Below, one piece after another: positions 24,481 through 34,292 of a stretch of 64,000 nt of DNA. Source of the stretch: JAJFHI01 sp050633705 (GTDB lineage: Bacteria > Pseudomonadota > Alphaproteobacteria > Rhizobiales > Hyphomicrobiaceae). The stretch's first letter is position 1. The number at the start of each line of letters is the position of its first letter. The notes beneath the pieces are model-generated. The model saw only the letters and a list, made by a program, of their open reading frames with translations. It was not told where the DNA came from and searched no databases. The stretch spans positions 228,143-292,142 of the forward strand of contig JBOEGZ010000004.1 of NCBI GenBank assembly GCA_050633705.1, in the 5' to 3' direction. A program made the position numbers and the translations under genes.

Positions 24481-26649
24481 TTAGCGTGTTTTGCCGGTGG
24501 TCAGGCTTTCGGATTGTTTGTTAAATTCTGTTTCCATTTCCAACATCAAAGGGTGTGTCAATCCGCTTTGGCGTAGGGTCTGGAATTCACCTCGAATTTT
24601 TTCTGCGCCATACCGAGCCGTGCTATTTGTATCGGAGAGCGAAAGAAACAGCGACTTGGCTTCTGCGGTGCGGTTTGCAAACATGTAACTGTGCGCTCTT
24701 GTTGATGTCATCCAAGGTGCTTCGCTTGTCAGGGTTGCTGCGCGCTCAGAGACGACGACCGCTCTTTCAAATGCTTTGGCGTGAATGGCATACCAGGCCA
24801 AGGATGCCAAATATTCAGCAGTGAGCTTTCCCGGGCGTCCCATTAACTGGACCTCACTTCTCTCGGCTCCCGCCACATATTTCTCAAAGATATCTAACGC
24901 TTCGGTAAATTGGCGAGATTGATTGGGGGTGGGCTCTCGCTGGCCGATAATCAATAGAGAGTTTGCAAGATAAAACCGCGCACGATCTAATGTTCGCGGC
25001 GATACCATTTGTTCAATGACCGGAATGGATTGGCGCAACAGTGAATTGGCCTCTTTGAGGTTCGCTGTTCCAAACTCTCGTTTCCCGATCGCAACCAACA
25101 CCTCTGCCAACGCTACGCGCGCATCAGCCCAATACGTTGGCACCTTTTCTAGTGTCAATTCTTCCAGAGACGCTCTCAAATAGGTTGCAGCCTCTTGCAT
25201 CGGTGCGACTTTGTTTTGGCGTTCTCCAAGTTCGTACAGAGCGATCCCGATATCGTGTTTGCCTCTGGCCCATGCCAGCGGTTTCGCTTTTCGCGTTATG
25301 ACTTTTAAAGCGGCCTGTAAGTTGTCAATTCCCTCTTTAAACTTTTCTAAGTTGCCACTGCGTCTGCCGACAAGAATGAGCGTGGCTCCAAGGTTGCCTT
25401 GTAGCGGCGCTAACGAGCCCGGGTCATTTTCTTTTGCAACAATTTCAATAGCCGCCCGGCATGTTGTTTCTGACTCTGTGGCACTATTTTTATGATTTTC
25501 GGTTTGACTGGCGTCGGTTTCGCGCACGGCAAGCCGTCTCAAAGCGATACATAAGCTGTGTTGCGCGCGCGCCCATTTATAAGGGTCCGTGTCACGGCTT
25601 AAAACAGTCAGCGCTTTGCGTTGCGCTGAGATTGAGTCTTCGATCAAGGTCGTTCCACCTTCGATCCGCGCCAAATCCCCAAGTGCATCGCCCAAATTCT
25701 GATGTGTAATTGCCCATTGGGTTGGGTTTGTTTCTTTTGTCCATTCATTGAGCGCCGAGCGATAAGCATCAAAGGCCTCATGAAACAGTGCTTTATCGCC
25801 CTTTTGATCGCCAATGGTTTTGGCGACCCTGGCATAAGACGATAAAATTCCCCCACGCTGGTCGGGTGACAATGCTTTGGGCATCTTTTTTGCCAATGCG
25901 CGCAAACGCAATAGTACCGGTTCAAGTATTGCGACGACATGACGTCCACTGTTGTAGGCAGGCGCGGCGTCGGCTGCGACCTGGGCTGCCAGTGCTGTCG
26001 CCAGATCACTGCCAAAACTCTCAGGAAGTTCCAAGGTTGATCCCAGTGAATAGCTACCGGTCTGAGTTTCCTTTGCACTGTCGCCACGTTGCAAAAACTT
26101 CAAACGCAAAACGGTTTGGTCGTTGGTGCCGCGGGCAACGCCGCCCCAAACCATCAAGTCTGCATTAAATCTCTCGAGTTGTTTGCGGCCATGATCGACG
26201 AGCCATTTGTTGGCGGTCGCGGTGTCGGGCGCCGGTGGCAGGCGTAGCACTCTGTAGGCGCGCTGAACGCGTATTGGGGACGTTTGCGTCGTGACGTCAA
26301 ACTGATCGGCCAACGTACTCATGACGTGCGCGGTGTTGCGGCCATCTCTGTTGTCGCCATCAAGATCGGCAACGAGAACATTGAATTTTCCCGCCAGCAT
26401 TGGTTTGACCCGCATACCCTGCGCAGTGTCGAGGAGACGCTGTGTCACCGGCAGACCTTCCATGTAGTGTTGAACGGCTGGCAATACGCCAATAATGCCG
26501 AGATAACCAACGAGTGCGGTTGCCGCCAAACTGGTCATTGTTCCCACAACAAACATTCTTGGGAGGCTGGAATAAAATGTTCGACGAAACCAATTTGATT
26601 TGTTTTGGTTTTGCGAGGCGTTATCGACAGAAAATAATTTTGAATCCAT
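24481..26649 (-). CDS. Membrane-anchored TPR-repeat protein
   Basis: Protein of 722 residues. One membrane segment lies at about residues 35-58 (MFVVGTMTSLAATALVGYLG region), with a short cytoplasmic N-terminus. Residues 85-210 form a domain that starts KFNVLVADLDGDNRDGR and contains ADLMVWGGVARG; similar domains precede TPR arrays in some bacterial signalling proteins, and I know no activity for it. From about residue 270 to 560 there are TPR-like helical repeats with phrases such as NPTQWAITHQNLGDALGDLA and DPYKWARAQHSLCIAL. A second helical region follows. Likely a scaffold or sensor. The ATG at 26649 is chosen over two upstream GTG codons. No enzymatic partner is adjacent. Confidence 0.72.
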   Translation of the reverse strand: MDSKLFSVDNASQNQNKSNWFRRTFYSSLPRMFVVGTMTSLAATALVGYLGIIGVLPAVQHYMEGLPVTQRLLDTAQGMRVKPMLAGKFNVLVADLDGDNRDGRNTAHVMSTLADQFDVTTQTSPIRVQRAYRVLRLPPAPDTATANKWLVDHGRKQLERFNADLMVWGGVARGTNDQTVLRLKFLQRGDSAKETQTGSYSLGSTLELPESFGSDLATALAAQVAADAAPAYNSGRHVVAILEPVLLRLRALAKKMPKALSPDQRGGILSSYARVAKTIGDQKGDKALFHEAFDAYRSALNEWTKETNPTQWAITHQNLGDALGDLARIEGGTTLIEDSISAQRKALTVLSRDTDPYKWARAQHSLCIALRRLAVRETDASQTENHKNSATESETTCRAAIEIVAKENDPGSLAPLQGNLGATLILVGRRSGNLEKFKEGIDNLQAALKVITRKAKPLAWARGKHDIGIALYELGERQNKVAPMQEAATYLRASLEELTLEKVPTYWADARVALAEVLVAIGKREFGTANLKEANSLLRQSIPVIEQMVSPRTLDRARFYLANSLLIIGQREPTPNQSRQFTEALDIFEKYVAGAERSEVQLMGRPGKLTAEYLASLAWYAIHAKAFERAVVVSERAATLTSEAPWMTSTRAHSYMFANRTAEAKSLFLSLSDTNSTARYGAEKIRGEFQTLRQSGLTHPLMLEMETEFNKQSESLTTGKTR

Positions 26650-27090
26650 GTTCACCACACCGAAAATTGAGGTCTCGTGGTTGCAAGGTTGGTGAGAAAA
26701 ACCTCAGACCTTGCAAGTTATTTATGGCCGAAACGAAAATTTTAGGCTTCGAGGATAGAGCAGGTCAATGTTGCAATCCACAACAGCCTAGTAAAACGTG
26801 TCACAAGGATTAGAAAATTTGTTTAAGCGCTTGATGAGTAGAAATTTTTCACGCTCACGAGGAGCTGACAGAATTCGAGTGGTACGGGAATGAATTCCGC
26901 TTGCCCATCGGCAGGTCGCAACGAAAAAGGATATTTGACACGGACCACCCAACTCCGAGACACTTAATCTTGTTGCATGTATTTTTGCGAATTGAATCAT
27001 AAACGTTGGGCCAACTCGGCTCGGTGCATTGCACCAAAGCCGGCATGTGTTGTTGGCTGAAATTTACAGCGTGAGAGCGCACAAGTGTTG
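26650..27090. other. Intergenic region with no recognised gene
   Basis: About 440 AT-rich bases between two minus-strand genes. It should hold the promoter of the TPR gene. Short open frames in it have neither ribosome sites nor recognisable sequence, and no RNA gene was seen. Confidence 0.45.
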
Positions 27091-27600
27091 CTAACACACC
27101 ACCGACTTTTTTACCTCAAAGATCTCCATGATCTTGGCGCCGCGGTGTGGCCCATCGCAGACGAACGTCCATTTGCCGTCTGTGAAGGTGTCACACATCT
27201 TCACGCCCTTGATCAAAATCCAATGCCCGTCTTTGCCTTTGTGGATGGCGAGGATGTAATGTGAGCTAGCGTTGCGCGGTTTTTGCATCCAGTTCCAAAC
27301 GCTTGGTCGTTGTTTTCGCGGAAGGTTTTGGAAGTCATTGATCAACTGCATGTCATAGCCAAGAGCATTTAACGCTGTGGCGACTTCTTCTGTGTCGGTG
27401 CCTTTGACAACAGGTTTGCGCGTTTCAGGAATGGCGCGATGGGCACGGATTAAATCTTCAATTTTTAGTATGGTGCAGCCAGTAATTGCAGACACAACAT
27501 AGGGGCCGCAATAAGCCGTGCGCCCGGTGTCATTTTTTACGTCGTTTAAGGTCGAGGTCATGCGGCCGCGGCCGTTTGAGGCGTTTGCAGCTAGTGCCAT
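27091..27600 (-). CDS. Possible papain-fold (C39-like) cysteine peptidase domain protein
   Basis: Protein of 169 residues from the chosen ATG. The order and spacing of motifs suggest a papain-like/C39-like fold: TGRTAYCGPYVVSAITG, with Cys31 placed like the catalytic Cys before a helix, then SSHYILAIHKGKDGHWILI, where the first His or the GHWI His could be the catalytic base, and a following Asp. No signal peptide is visible. The resemblance is to the general pattern (Cys-Gly-Pro, then His followed by hydrophobic beta-strands), not to a specific family, so the function is uncertain. Three Cys lie near the C-terminus. The upstream frame is open to 27645, but the ATG at 27600 has AAGGG about 13 bases before it. 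It is divergent from the zinc peptidase gene. Confidence 0.55.
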   Translation of the reverse strand: MALAANASNGRGRMTSTLNDVKNDTGRTAYCGPYVVSAITGCTILKIEDLIRAHRAIPETRKPVVKGTDTEEVATALNALGYDMQLINDFQNLPRKQRPSVWNWMQKPRNASSHYILAIHKGKDGHWILIKGVKMCDTFTDGKWTFVCDGPHRGAKIMEIFEVKKSVVC

Positions 27601-27902
27601 AGAAAGTCCATTGCCCTTCAGTTGAAACGGACCGCAATCCGCCAAACTGCCCGTTGATCGACAAAAATTTCACAAGAATCCTGGAGCGCGTTGGTTAATG
27701 ATGGGTTAATGTGGGCAGCAGTTGTAGAAATGCCGCTGGCGGATGATTCTTGTCACCTGAGCCCTGGCATGCACTATGGGCCATCGAATTGGGCCCCCAA
27801 TTTGGTGCCAACTGTGGACGAATATTCGGTCTATGGCAGATGTTGGCTATGAGCCAATTGTGCCAATGGCCTATTAGACATGATTGGGAGTGCGAGACGG
27901 CA
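27601..27902. other. Divergent promoter region
   Basis: About 300 bases between the divergent C39-like and zinc peptidase genes. No gene or RNA was recognised. The longer frame upstream of 27903 has no family resemblance to the metallopeptidase. Confidence 0.4.
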
Positions 27903-28901
27903 ATGCGTTACGATGATGATGATCGCAAGAGTTCGAATGTCGACGATCGCCGAGGTCGCGGTGGTGGTTTTAGCTTTCCGGGTTTTGGCAGAGGTCGCCC
28001 AGGCCGTGGTGTACGCGTGCCAATGGGGGGTAAAGGCGGAATGAGCCTAACCTCGCTGTTGATCATTGGTGGCATCATGTTGTTGCTGGGGATCAACCCA
28101 CTGGAAATGCTTATGGGCGGCGGTGGAAGTGGCGGTGGGTTTAATCTTCCCGAGATGCCGAAATCTGAACGCCAAGTGACCCGGCGGACGACAAGTGAAA
28201 TCCCAGGCTTGCCTGGTAGCCGCAGGGAACAGGGACAAAGTACGGGCACAGACGCGAAAGATGCTGGCGCGGTTTTCGTCAGCCGTGTTCTCGCTGACAC
28301 TGAAGACGTTTGGAACCGTGTGTTTGCGACATTTAACAAGGATTATCGCGAACCTAGGTTGACGCTGTTTACAGGAAGCGTGCCAACAGCGTGTGGACAG
28401 GGCGTGTCAGCTGCAGGCCCCTTTTATTGTCCAGCCGATGAAAAAATTTACATCGACCTTGCCTTCTTTGATGAATTACAGCGCCGGTTTAAAGCACCAG
28501 GTGATTTTGCTCAGGCCTATGTGATTGCCCACGAGGTTGGTCACCACATTCAAAAACAACTTGGAATTGCCGACAAAGTTCAAAGCATGAAGCGCCGGAT
28601 GAGTAAAAAGCAGGCCAATGCCCTTCAAGTTCGCATGGAATTGCAGGCTGATTGCCTTGCTGGCGTTTGGGCTAATATCAACAACCAGCTCAAAAACCGG
28701 TTGGAACCTGGTGACATTGATGAGGGTCTGAATGCAGCAAGTCAGATTGGTGACGACATGATCCAACGCCGTACCCAAGGATATGTCGTGCCTGATGCAT
28801 TTACGCATGGTTCGGCAGCCCAGCGGACGCGTTGGTTCAAAAAGGGTTATCAAGCGGGTAAGATGCAGGTCTGCGACACCTTTGGTACCGATGACGTTTA
28901 G
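27903..28901 (+). CDS. Putative neutral zinc metallopeptidase (YpfJ family)
   Basis: Membrane-anchored zinc peptidase of the YpfJ/KPN_02809 family, 332 residues. Residues 1-45 are charged and Gly/Arg-rich, a membrane segment follows at about 48-65 (SLTSLLIIGGIMLLLG), then a Gly-rich linker. The catalytic domain contains TACGQGVSAAGPFYCPADEKIY, the zinc motif HEVGHH near residue 210 (two His ligands and the catalytic Glu), and MELQADCLAGVWA, whose Glu is the likely third ligand. FTHGSAAQRTRWFKKGY closes the domain and is family-typical. The ATG at 27903 is the first that gives the family's charged N-terminus. A terminator follows. Confidence 0.92.
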   Translation: MRYDDDDRKSSNVDDRRGRGGGFSFPGFGRGRPGRGVRVPMGGKGGMSLTSLLIIGGIMLLLGINPLEMLMGGGGSGGGFNLPEMPKSERQVTRRTTSEIPGLPGSRREQGQSTGTDAKDAGAVFVSRVLADTEDVWNRVFATFNKDYREPRLTLFTGSVPTACGQGVSAAGPFYCPADEKIYIDLAFFDELQRRFKAPGDFAQAYVIAHEVGHHIQKQLGIADKVQSMKRRMSKKQANALQVRMELQADCLAGVWANINNQLKNRLEPGDIDEGLNAASQIGDDMIQRRTQGYVVPDAFTHGSAAQRTRWFKKGYQAGKMQVCDTFGTDDV

Positions 28902-28954
28902 AATACTTTGGCATTAGCAGACGAATTGGGCTGATACGTGGGCTAGGACGATCA

Positions 28955-28998
28955 CGTAAAAAAGGGCGCCTTTTCTGATTTCAGAGGGCGCTTTTTTT
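28955..28998. terminator. Bidirectional intrinsic terminator
   Basis: A-run, then GCGCC / GGCGC arms with an inner TCTGA-TT-TCAGA stem, then a T-run. A and T runs on both sides make it usable from both directions, for the zinc peptidase gene (+) and the SPOR protein gene (-). Confidence 0.8.
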
Positions 28999-29018
28999 GA
29001 TTTTTAATTCTGCGTTTT

Positions 29019-30539
29019 TCAAAGTGTGTTGCCGGTATAGGTTCCCGGGCGGCAGGGAATGCCTCTCGAGATCATCGAGATACACACGTCTTCTGCTGCT
29101 TTTTCATTCGAAAGCGGACCGGCAATAAGAGTATAGGTCGGGCCTTCAGGGCTTTGGCTGGTGATGTAGCGTGGTGTCAGTGTGCCAATCGCACCAGAGT
29201 GATTTTCCGATAACAACGACCAACTCAAACGCAACGCATCGACGGAAGGACCAGACGCCAAAACGACACCGATTGAATTTGGCGCCCGCGTGATAATGGG
29301 TTCACCAAAACCGGCAGCGGCGGTTGTTGTGGCTTCAAATGCGATGTTTTCCAAGGTTGAGGTCTTGAGATCAGCACTCGAACGGCCAGGTGGGGTTGTT
29401 TTGTCGCTTGTTTCACGAAGCAATTTTTCAGCCGCTGCTGCCGCCGTCGCCTTTTGTTGTTGCAGAGCCGCAAGAACGTCTTGCGGAACTGGGCCTCTGC
29501 GTTCTGGCAATGGGATCGTGACCGTTGTGGAATTCGTGACATCGCCCGCCGTCGCCGCGGTATCCGTTGTTTTATCAACGCTGGAGGTTTCAATTGCCGA
29601 TGTCGCATCAGCAAGTTCGCTGATTGGATTCAAAGTTGGTGGTTGTGGTTGGGGTGTCTCAGAATTTGAAGCTGTCTCAACATTCAGTCGGGTTGGTTGC
29701 GATATTGCTGATTGTGACTGGCGACTGATGTCATCATCTGTTTGCGTGCTGGAGTCTGGTGAGGCATTCAAAATGGTTGGTATGGCTGCGGTTTGTGCGT
29801 TGGTTTCGGAATTTTCAACGCTGGAGCTTGCCACTTCAGAGCTGTTTTCCGCGATAGGTTCAGATGAGGCGGGCGCTTCGGTTATTGTTATTAAGGGTGC
29901 ACCATCTGCTTTTACAGGCGTTGTATCTGGTTCAAACTTTTCATTTGCGGTTTCGGCGGCCGCTAAAGGTTGACTGCGAACAGGCTGGGTTCCGGTCGTG
30001 GCGTCTATTGCAGATTCATCGACACCCGCCACAGCTTTTGCTTTTGCACGCTGGCCTTCATTGGTTTCCGGTGCGGTTTGATTTTGCGTCGGTAGGAATT
30101 GGGCAAACATTGACGGCTTAGCCACGATGACAAAGATGTATGCGGTTGCCATAAGGCCGGCCAAACCCCAAACCGAGAGATAGGCGATTGATGTGCGCGA
30201 TTTTTTTGCGGGCGCGGGGCCAAGATTTTCAGGATATTCGGCTGATAAATGCGGGTCGTGTGCTGTGAAATTCGGACTAAGCCCTGGTACATGTGATCCG
30301 ATGTGCTTGCCAACACCTGAGTCATTGGGCGTGGCTGAGCTATTTGCATCAAGGCTTGGAGGCATCGAATTGCCAAACGATGTCGAGACACGTGTTGCTG
30401 GCGGCGGCGGCGGCGGTGGCGGTGTGGGCGCGGGTTCTCGACCGACATTGATCTGAAGGGCTGGATCGATGACTCGATCGCCTCGCAATTGATCAGTGTG
30501 AGGCTTGTTTTGCCTATGTTTTCCCGAGCGTGGTTGCAT
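29019..30539 (-). CDS. SPOR-domain membrane protein with long disordered linker
   Basis: Protein of 506 residues. The cytoplasmic N-terminus (1-115) has a polyproline run (about ten Pro near residue 40). One membrane segment lies at about 120-140. A long Ser/Thr/Ala/Glu-rich linker (145-390) is probably extended in the periplasm. The C-terminal 80 residues look like a SPOR fold: SIGVVLASGPSVDALRLSW, TLTPRYITSQ, GPTYTLIAGPLSNEKAAED, then a short Cys-containing end. SPOR domains bind denuded peptidoglycan glycan at division sites. The polyproline run makes its synthesis a probable client of the EF-P system at 17-20 kb. It is transcribed divergently from glmU. Confidence 0.8.
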   Translation of the reverse strand: MQPRSGKHRQNKPHTDQLRGDRVIDPALQINVGREPAPTPPPPPPPPATRVSTSFGNSMPPSLDANSSATPNDSGVGKHIGSHVPGLSPNFTAHDPHLSAEYPENLGPAPAKKSRTSIAYLSVWGLAGLMATAYIFVIVAKPSMFAQFLPTQNQTAPETNEGQRAKAKAVAGVDESAIDATTGTQPVRSQPLAAAETANEKFEPDTTPVKADGAPLITITEAPASSEPIAENSSEVASSSVENSETNAQTAAIPTILNASPDSSTQTDDDISRQSQSAISQPTRLNVETASNSETPQPQPPTLNPISELADATSAIETSSVDKTTDTAATAGDVTNSTTVTIPLPERRGPVPQDVLAALQQQKATAAAAAEKLLRETSDKTTPPGRSSADLKTSTLENIAFEATTTAAAGFGEPIITRAPNSIGVVLASGPSVDALRLSWSLLSENHSGAIGTLTPRYITSQSPEGPTYTLIAGPLSNEKAAEDVCISMISRGIPCRPGTYTGNTL

Positions 30540-30953
30540 AGACTAGTGCTTTCACGAGTCTTTCCAGCGGGTCAATACACGCGATCGCATGCGGTGGAAT
30601 GCCTTGTGGGTTGCCTGTGAATGGGCGGGAAATACCCAAAAAGCCTGTTGATCGTGGCGTTGATTGCTGGCCTGTGGTGTGAATGCAACCAAAATTCTAA
30701 GAGGCGTTGAGGCTTGTGCGTTTGTGGGTGCCCATATGGTCTGAGGTTCGGTATGGAAATTGCGTGCAACCAGGGAGCAGTGTCGCAAAAAGGTCTCCTT
30801 AACCGCAGACTTGGCGGGCTTGAACCGACAGTGGTATGAGCGGCCAGGGTGAGCGATGGAGCCGATGCCTGGCAATGGTGCCGTGTTAGGTTTTTTGAAT
30901 TGGGCAGGTGTCAGACCGTGCTGGCGTCGCTAAAGTTGGGAATGAAGACACTT
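30540..30953. other. Divergent region between the SPOR gene and glmU
   Basis: 414 bases that must hold both promoters. The glmU frame is open upstream to 30849, but that part has no family resemblance. Minus-strand frames at 30552-30875 look like chance. No RNA element was recognised. Confidence 0.45.
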
Positions 30954-32327
30954 ATGAATTCGCAAGCACTTTTGACGATCATCTTGGGCGCGGGCAAAGG
31001 CACGCGTATGAAATCCAAGTTGCCGAAAGTTATGCATGCCGTTGCTGGTCGCTCAATGCTGGCACACGTCATTGCGCTCGCTGAGGACGCCGGAAGTACT
31101 TCAATGGTTGGCGTGGTCGGTCCTGATATGGACGATGTGGCAGATGTCGCAAGAACTGCAAACCCATCAATTAAGATTGCTATTCAAAAAGAACAACGTG
31201 GAACCGGAGACGCAGTTCTTGCCGCTCGTCAGGAATTAGAATCCCACAGCGGCGACGTGCTGGTTTTGTACGCTGACACACCACTTATTACGAGCGCCAC
31301 ATTGCAGCGTTTGCGCGATGCTTTGAGTGACGACGTGCAGGTCTCTGTACTTGGCTTTGAGGCTGAAGACCCAACTGGCTACGGTCGTCTTCTGACCAAT
31401 AGCGATGGCGGATTAGAGGCGATCCGTGAACACAAAGATTGCAGCGAAGCTGAGCGGTCTGTTCGGTTGTGCAATTCTGGTGTCATGGCCTTTCGGGTTC
31501 GTGATCTGGCTAAGCTGTTAGATGGCCTGACGACAAATAACGCCAATGGTGAGTATTATCTCACCGATGCGGTGGCATTGGTGCGCGCGGCTGGGGGACA
31601 GGCGGCGGCGGTTCAATGTGATGAGACTGAAGTTCTGGGTGTAAACTCACGTGGACAGTTGGCAGTAGCTGAAGCGATTTGGCAAGCCCGCAAGCGCGCG
31701 GCCGTCATGGCCGACGGTGTGACCCTGATTGCACCCAATACGGTTTGGTTTTCCTTCGATACGGATGTGGGGCGGGATGTGATCATTGAGCCCAACGTCG
31801 TGTTCGGTCCAGGCGTTAAGGTTGATGAAGATGTAACGATCAAAGCCAGTTCGCACATCGAAGGTGCCCACATTGGACGCGGTGCACGTATAGGGCCGTT
31901 TGCGCGCCTGCGCCCAGGTGCTGATCTTGGGCCTGAGACACATATCGGCAATTTTGTTGAAGTAAAGAACACCAAGATTGGCACCGGCGCCAAAGCAAAT
32001 CATTTGTCCTATCTCGGCGATGGCGATATTGGTCCAAAAGCAAATATCGGTGCCGGCACGATTTTCTGTAATTACGACGGCTTTAACAAAGCGAAGACTG
32101 AGGTTGGCGCTGGGGCTTTTGTGGGTTCAAATTCTTCACTGGTCGCGCCGGTTAAAATTGGCGATGGCGCTTTTATTGGCTCTGGCAGTGTCATCACACG
32201 CAATGTATCGCCTGACGCTCTTGCGCTAGAACGATCTGAGCAAGACGAGCGTGCCGGTTGGGCTGAGAAGTTTCGAATTCTCATGCAGAAAACAAAGCGA
32301 GCAAAGGCTGGCAAGGCTAAATCTTAA
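30954..32327 (+). CDS. glmU: Bifunctional UDP-GlcNAc pyrophosphorylase / GlcN-1-P acetyltransferase
   Basis: Makes UDP-N-acetylglucosamine, the precursor of peptidoglycan and lipopolysaccharide, in two steps. It has 457 residues (family about 456). The N-terminal uridyltransferase domain shows ILGAGKGTRMKSKLPKVMH (nucleotide and metal site), QRGTGDAV, and YADTPL with the metal Asp. From about residue 250 there is a left-handed beta-helix of hexapeptide repeats (IGRGARIGPFARLRPG, IGNFVEVKNTKIG), and the acetyltransferase site includes KANHLSYLGDGDIG and NYDGFNK. ATG 30954 gives the usual N-terminus; ATG 30942 is possible. It is followed 144 bases later by glmS, the enzyme two steps upstream in the same pathway. 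Confidence 0.97.
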   Translation: MNSQALLTIILGAGKGTRMKSKLPKVMHAVAGRSMLAHVIALAEDAGSTSMVGVVGPDMDDVADVARTANPSIKIAIQKEQRGTGDAVLAARQELESHSGDVLVLYADTPLITSATLQRLRDALSDDVQVSVLGFEAEDPTGYGRLLTNSDGGLEAIREHKDCSEAERSVRLCNSGVMAFRVRDLAKLLDGLTTNNANGEYYLTDAVALVRAAGGQAAAVQCDETEVLGVNSRGQLAVAEAIWQARKRAAVMADGVTLIAPNTVWFSFDTDVGRDVIIEPNVVFGPGVKVDEDVTIKASSHIEGAHIGRGARIGPFARLRPGADLGPETHIGNFVEVKNTKIGTGAKANHLSYLGDGDIGPKANIGAGTIFCNYDGFNKAKTEVGAGAFVGSNSSLVAPVKIGDGAFIGSGSVITRNVSPDALALERSEQDERAGWAEKFRILMQKTKRAKAGKAKS

Positions 32328-32471
32328 GCGCGTTTGATGTCGGGCAACAGGGGTCTTGAGCAGGCCCTGCTCGTTGGTTGAACACGTTGAAAAATTGTAA
32401 ATAGCGAAAAAGTTGTGGTTGTTGATCTGGGATCTGGCCATCAATTGAGATGAATTTAGAGGAGGTCCCGC

Positions 32472-34292
32472 ATGTGCGGTATCGTTGGAATTCTCGGGAC
32501 AAAGCCTGTGGCGCCAGATTTGGTCGATGCACTGCGACGTCTGGAATATCGCGGTTACGACTCCGCCGGGATCGCGACCGTTGAAAACGGGCATCTGGAA
32601 CGCATGCGCGCGGAAGGCAAATTGCGCAATCTTGAAGGCCGACTGCATGAAACACCTCTGTCTGGGCACACCGGCATTGGCCATACGCGCTGGGCCACTC
32701 ATGGCCGCCCGACAGAGACCAACGCGCACCCGCATATGTCAAAGCGTGTTTCTGTGGTCCACAACGGCATTATTGAAAACTTTCGCGAGCTGCGTCAGGA
32801 ACTCAGTGAAAAGGGACACGTTTTCCAGTCCGATACCGATACGGAAGCTGTCGTCCACCTCATCACCGAAGAGATGGACCAGGGGCACAAACCAATTGAA
32901 GCAGTCAGTGCTGTGTTGCGCAAACTGCGCGGGGCCTTTGCCCTCGGCATCATCTTCGCAGGTGAAGATGATCTCATGATCGCGGCCCGTCAGGGCAGCC
33001 CATTGGCGATTGGACATGGCACGGGTGAGATGTATCTGGGCTCTGATGCCATTGCGTTGGCTGATTTGACCAACACGATCACTTACCTTGAAGAAGGCGA
33101 CTGGGCCGTCATGAGCCGCGACACGCTGCAAATCTACGATGTCGATGATACGCCGGTTGAACGCCCTTTGACGAAAATGACGGACGCGGCGCGATTGGTC
33201 GACAAAGGCAACCATCGCCACTTCATGGCCAAAGAGATCCATGAGCAACCAGAAATGATCAGCCATACGCTGGCGAACTACCTCGATATGTCGACGCAAA
33301 CAGTACGCTTGCCCGAGTTGGGGATCGATCTTGCAAAACTGTCTCGTGTCACAATCTCCGCCTGTGGGACGGCATACTACGCAGGACTTGTTGCCAAATA
33401 TTGGATCGAGCGCTATGCGCGCTTGCCTGTTGAAATCGACATTGCCTCGGAGCTTCGTTATCGCAATGCGCCACTGCCAAAAGATGGTTTGGCAGTTTTT
33501 GTTTCCCAATCCGGAGAAACCGCCGACACGCTTGCAACATTGAGATACTGCAAGGAGCAAGGCCAAAAGATCGCTGCCGTTGTCAATGTGCGCACGTCGA
33601 CGATCGCACGCGAGTCTGACGTCGTGTTGCCGACACTGGCGGGGCCTGAGATCGGCGTGGCCTCCACAAAAGCCTTCACAGCACAGTTGGCCGCGTTAGC
33701 GGCTTTGGCTCTAGCGTTAGGTCGTGCGCGAGGTGCAATTAGTGAGACCGAAGAACAAGAGCTTGTTAAGGCGCTGATGGAAGTCCCACGCCATATCTCT
33801 GGTATGTTGAATGATGAAACAAATTACGAACGAATGGCGCATGATTTGTCAAAAGCCAAGGATGTACTCTATCTGGGACGTGGGGTGAACTACCCGTTGG
33901 CATTGGAAGGCGCACTGAAGCTGAAGGAAATTTCCTACATTCATGCCGAGGGCTATGCCGCCGGCGAGCTGAAACATGGGCCAATAGCGTTGATTGACGA
34001 AAATGTACCGGTTGTTGTCGTCGCGCCAAAAGATGATTTGTACGACAAGACGATTTCTAACGTTCAGGAAGTTGCGGCGCGGGGAGGGCGCATCTATCTG
34101 ATGACAGATGCTCCAGCAGAAATGGCGGGCTGTGTGTTAGATGAATACATCGAAATTCCGAGCGTTCATCCGTTTACGCAACCTTTGGTTTATGCCATTC
34201 CGGTTCAGTTAATTGCCTATCATACGGCTGTTTTTATGGGCACCGATGTCGACCAACCACGCAATCTGGCGAAGTCGGTGACTGTGGAATAA
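32472..34292 (+). CDS. glmS: Glutamine-fructose-6-phosphate aminotransferase (isomerizing)
   Basis: Makes glucosamine-6-phosphate from fructose-6-phosphate and glutamine, the entry step to amino sugars. It has 606 residues, the usual length. The N-terminal Ntn glutaminase begins MCGIVGILG, with Cys2 the nucleophile after Met removal, and has RLEYRGYDSAGIA and HTRWATHG. The two SIS domains carry CGTAYYAGL, SQSGETADT and STKAFTAQ, and the protein ends NLAKSVTVE as in the family. GGAGG lies 7 bases before the ATG. The 144-base leader after glmU contains a short GAGCAGG/CCTGCTC hairpin near 32357; I see no sign of the Gram-positive glmS ribozyme. Confidence 0.98.
   Translation: MCGIVGILGTKPVAPDLVDALRRLEYRGYDSAGIATVENGHLERMRAEGKLRNLEGRLHETPLSGHTGIGHTRWATHGRPTETNAHPHMSKRVSVVHNGIIENFRELRQELSEKGHVFQSDTDTEAVVHLITEEMDQGHKPIEAVSAVLRKLRGAFALGIIFAGEDDLMIAARQGSPLAIGHGTGEMYLGSDAIALADLTNTITYLEEGDWAVMSRDTLQIYDVDDTPVERPLTKMTDAARLVDKGNHRHFMAKEIHEQPEMISHTLANYLDMSTQTVRLPELGIDLAKLSRVTISACGTAYYAGLVAKYWIERYARLPVEIDIASELRYRNAPLPKDGLAVFVSQSGETADTLATLRYCKEQGQKIAAVVNVRTSTIARESDVVLPTLAGPEIGVASTKAFTAQLAALAALALALGRARGAISETEEQELVKALMEVPRHISGMLNDETNYERMAHDLSKAKDVLYLGRGVNYPLALEGALKLKEISYIHAEGYAAGELKHGPIALIDENVPVVVVAPKDDLYDKTISNVQEVAARGGRIYLMTDAPAEMAGCVLDEYIEIPSVHPFTQPLVYAIPVQLIAYHTAVFMGTDVDQPRNLAKSVTVE

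Noticed and set aside
30552..30875. Minus-strand frames between the SPOR gene and glmU
   Set aside because: No ribosome site or family resemblance and lies in a divergent promoter region.
32328..32471. A glmS ribozyme or riboswitch in the glmS leader
   Set aside because: The leader has only a short GAGCAGG hairpin and lacks the conserved ribozyme core; glmS ribozymes are from Gram-positive bacteria.
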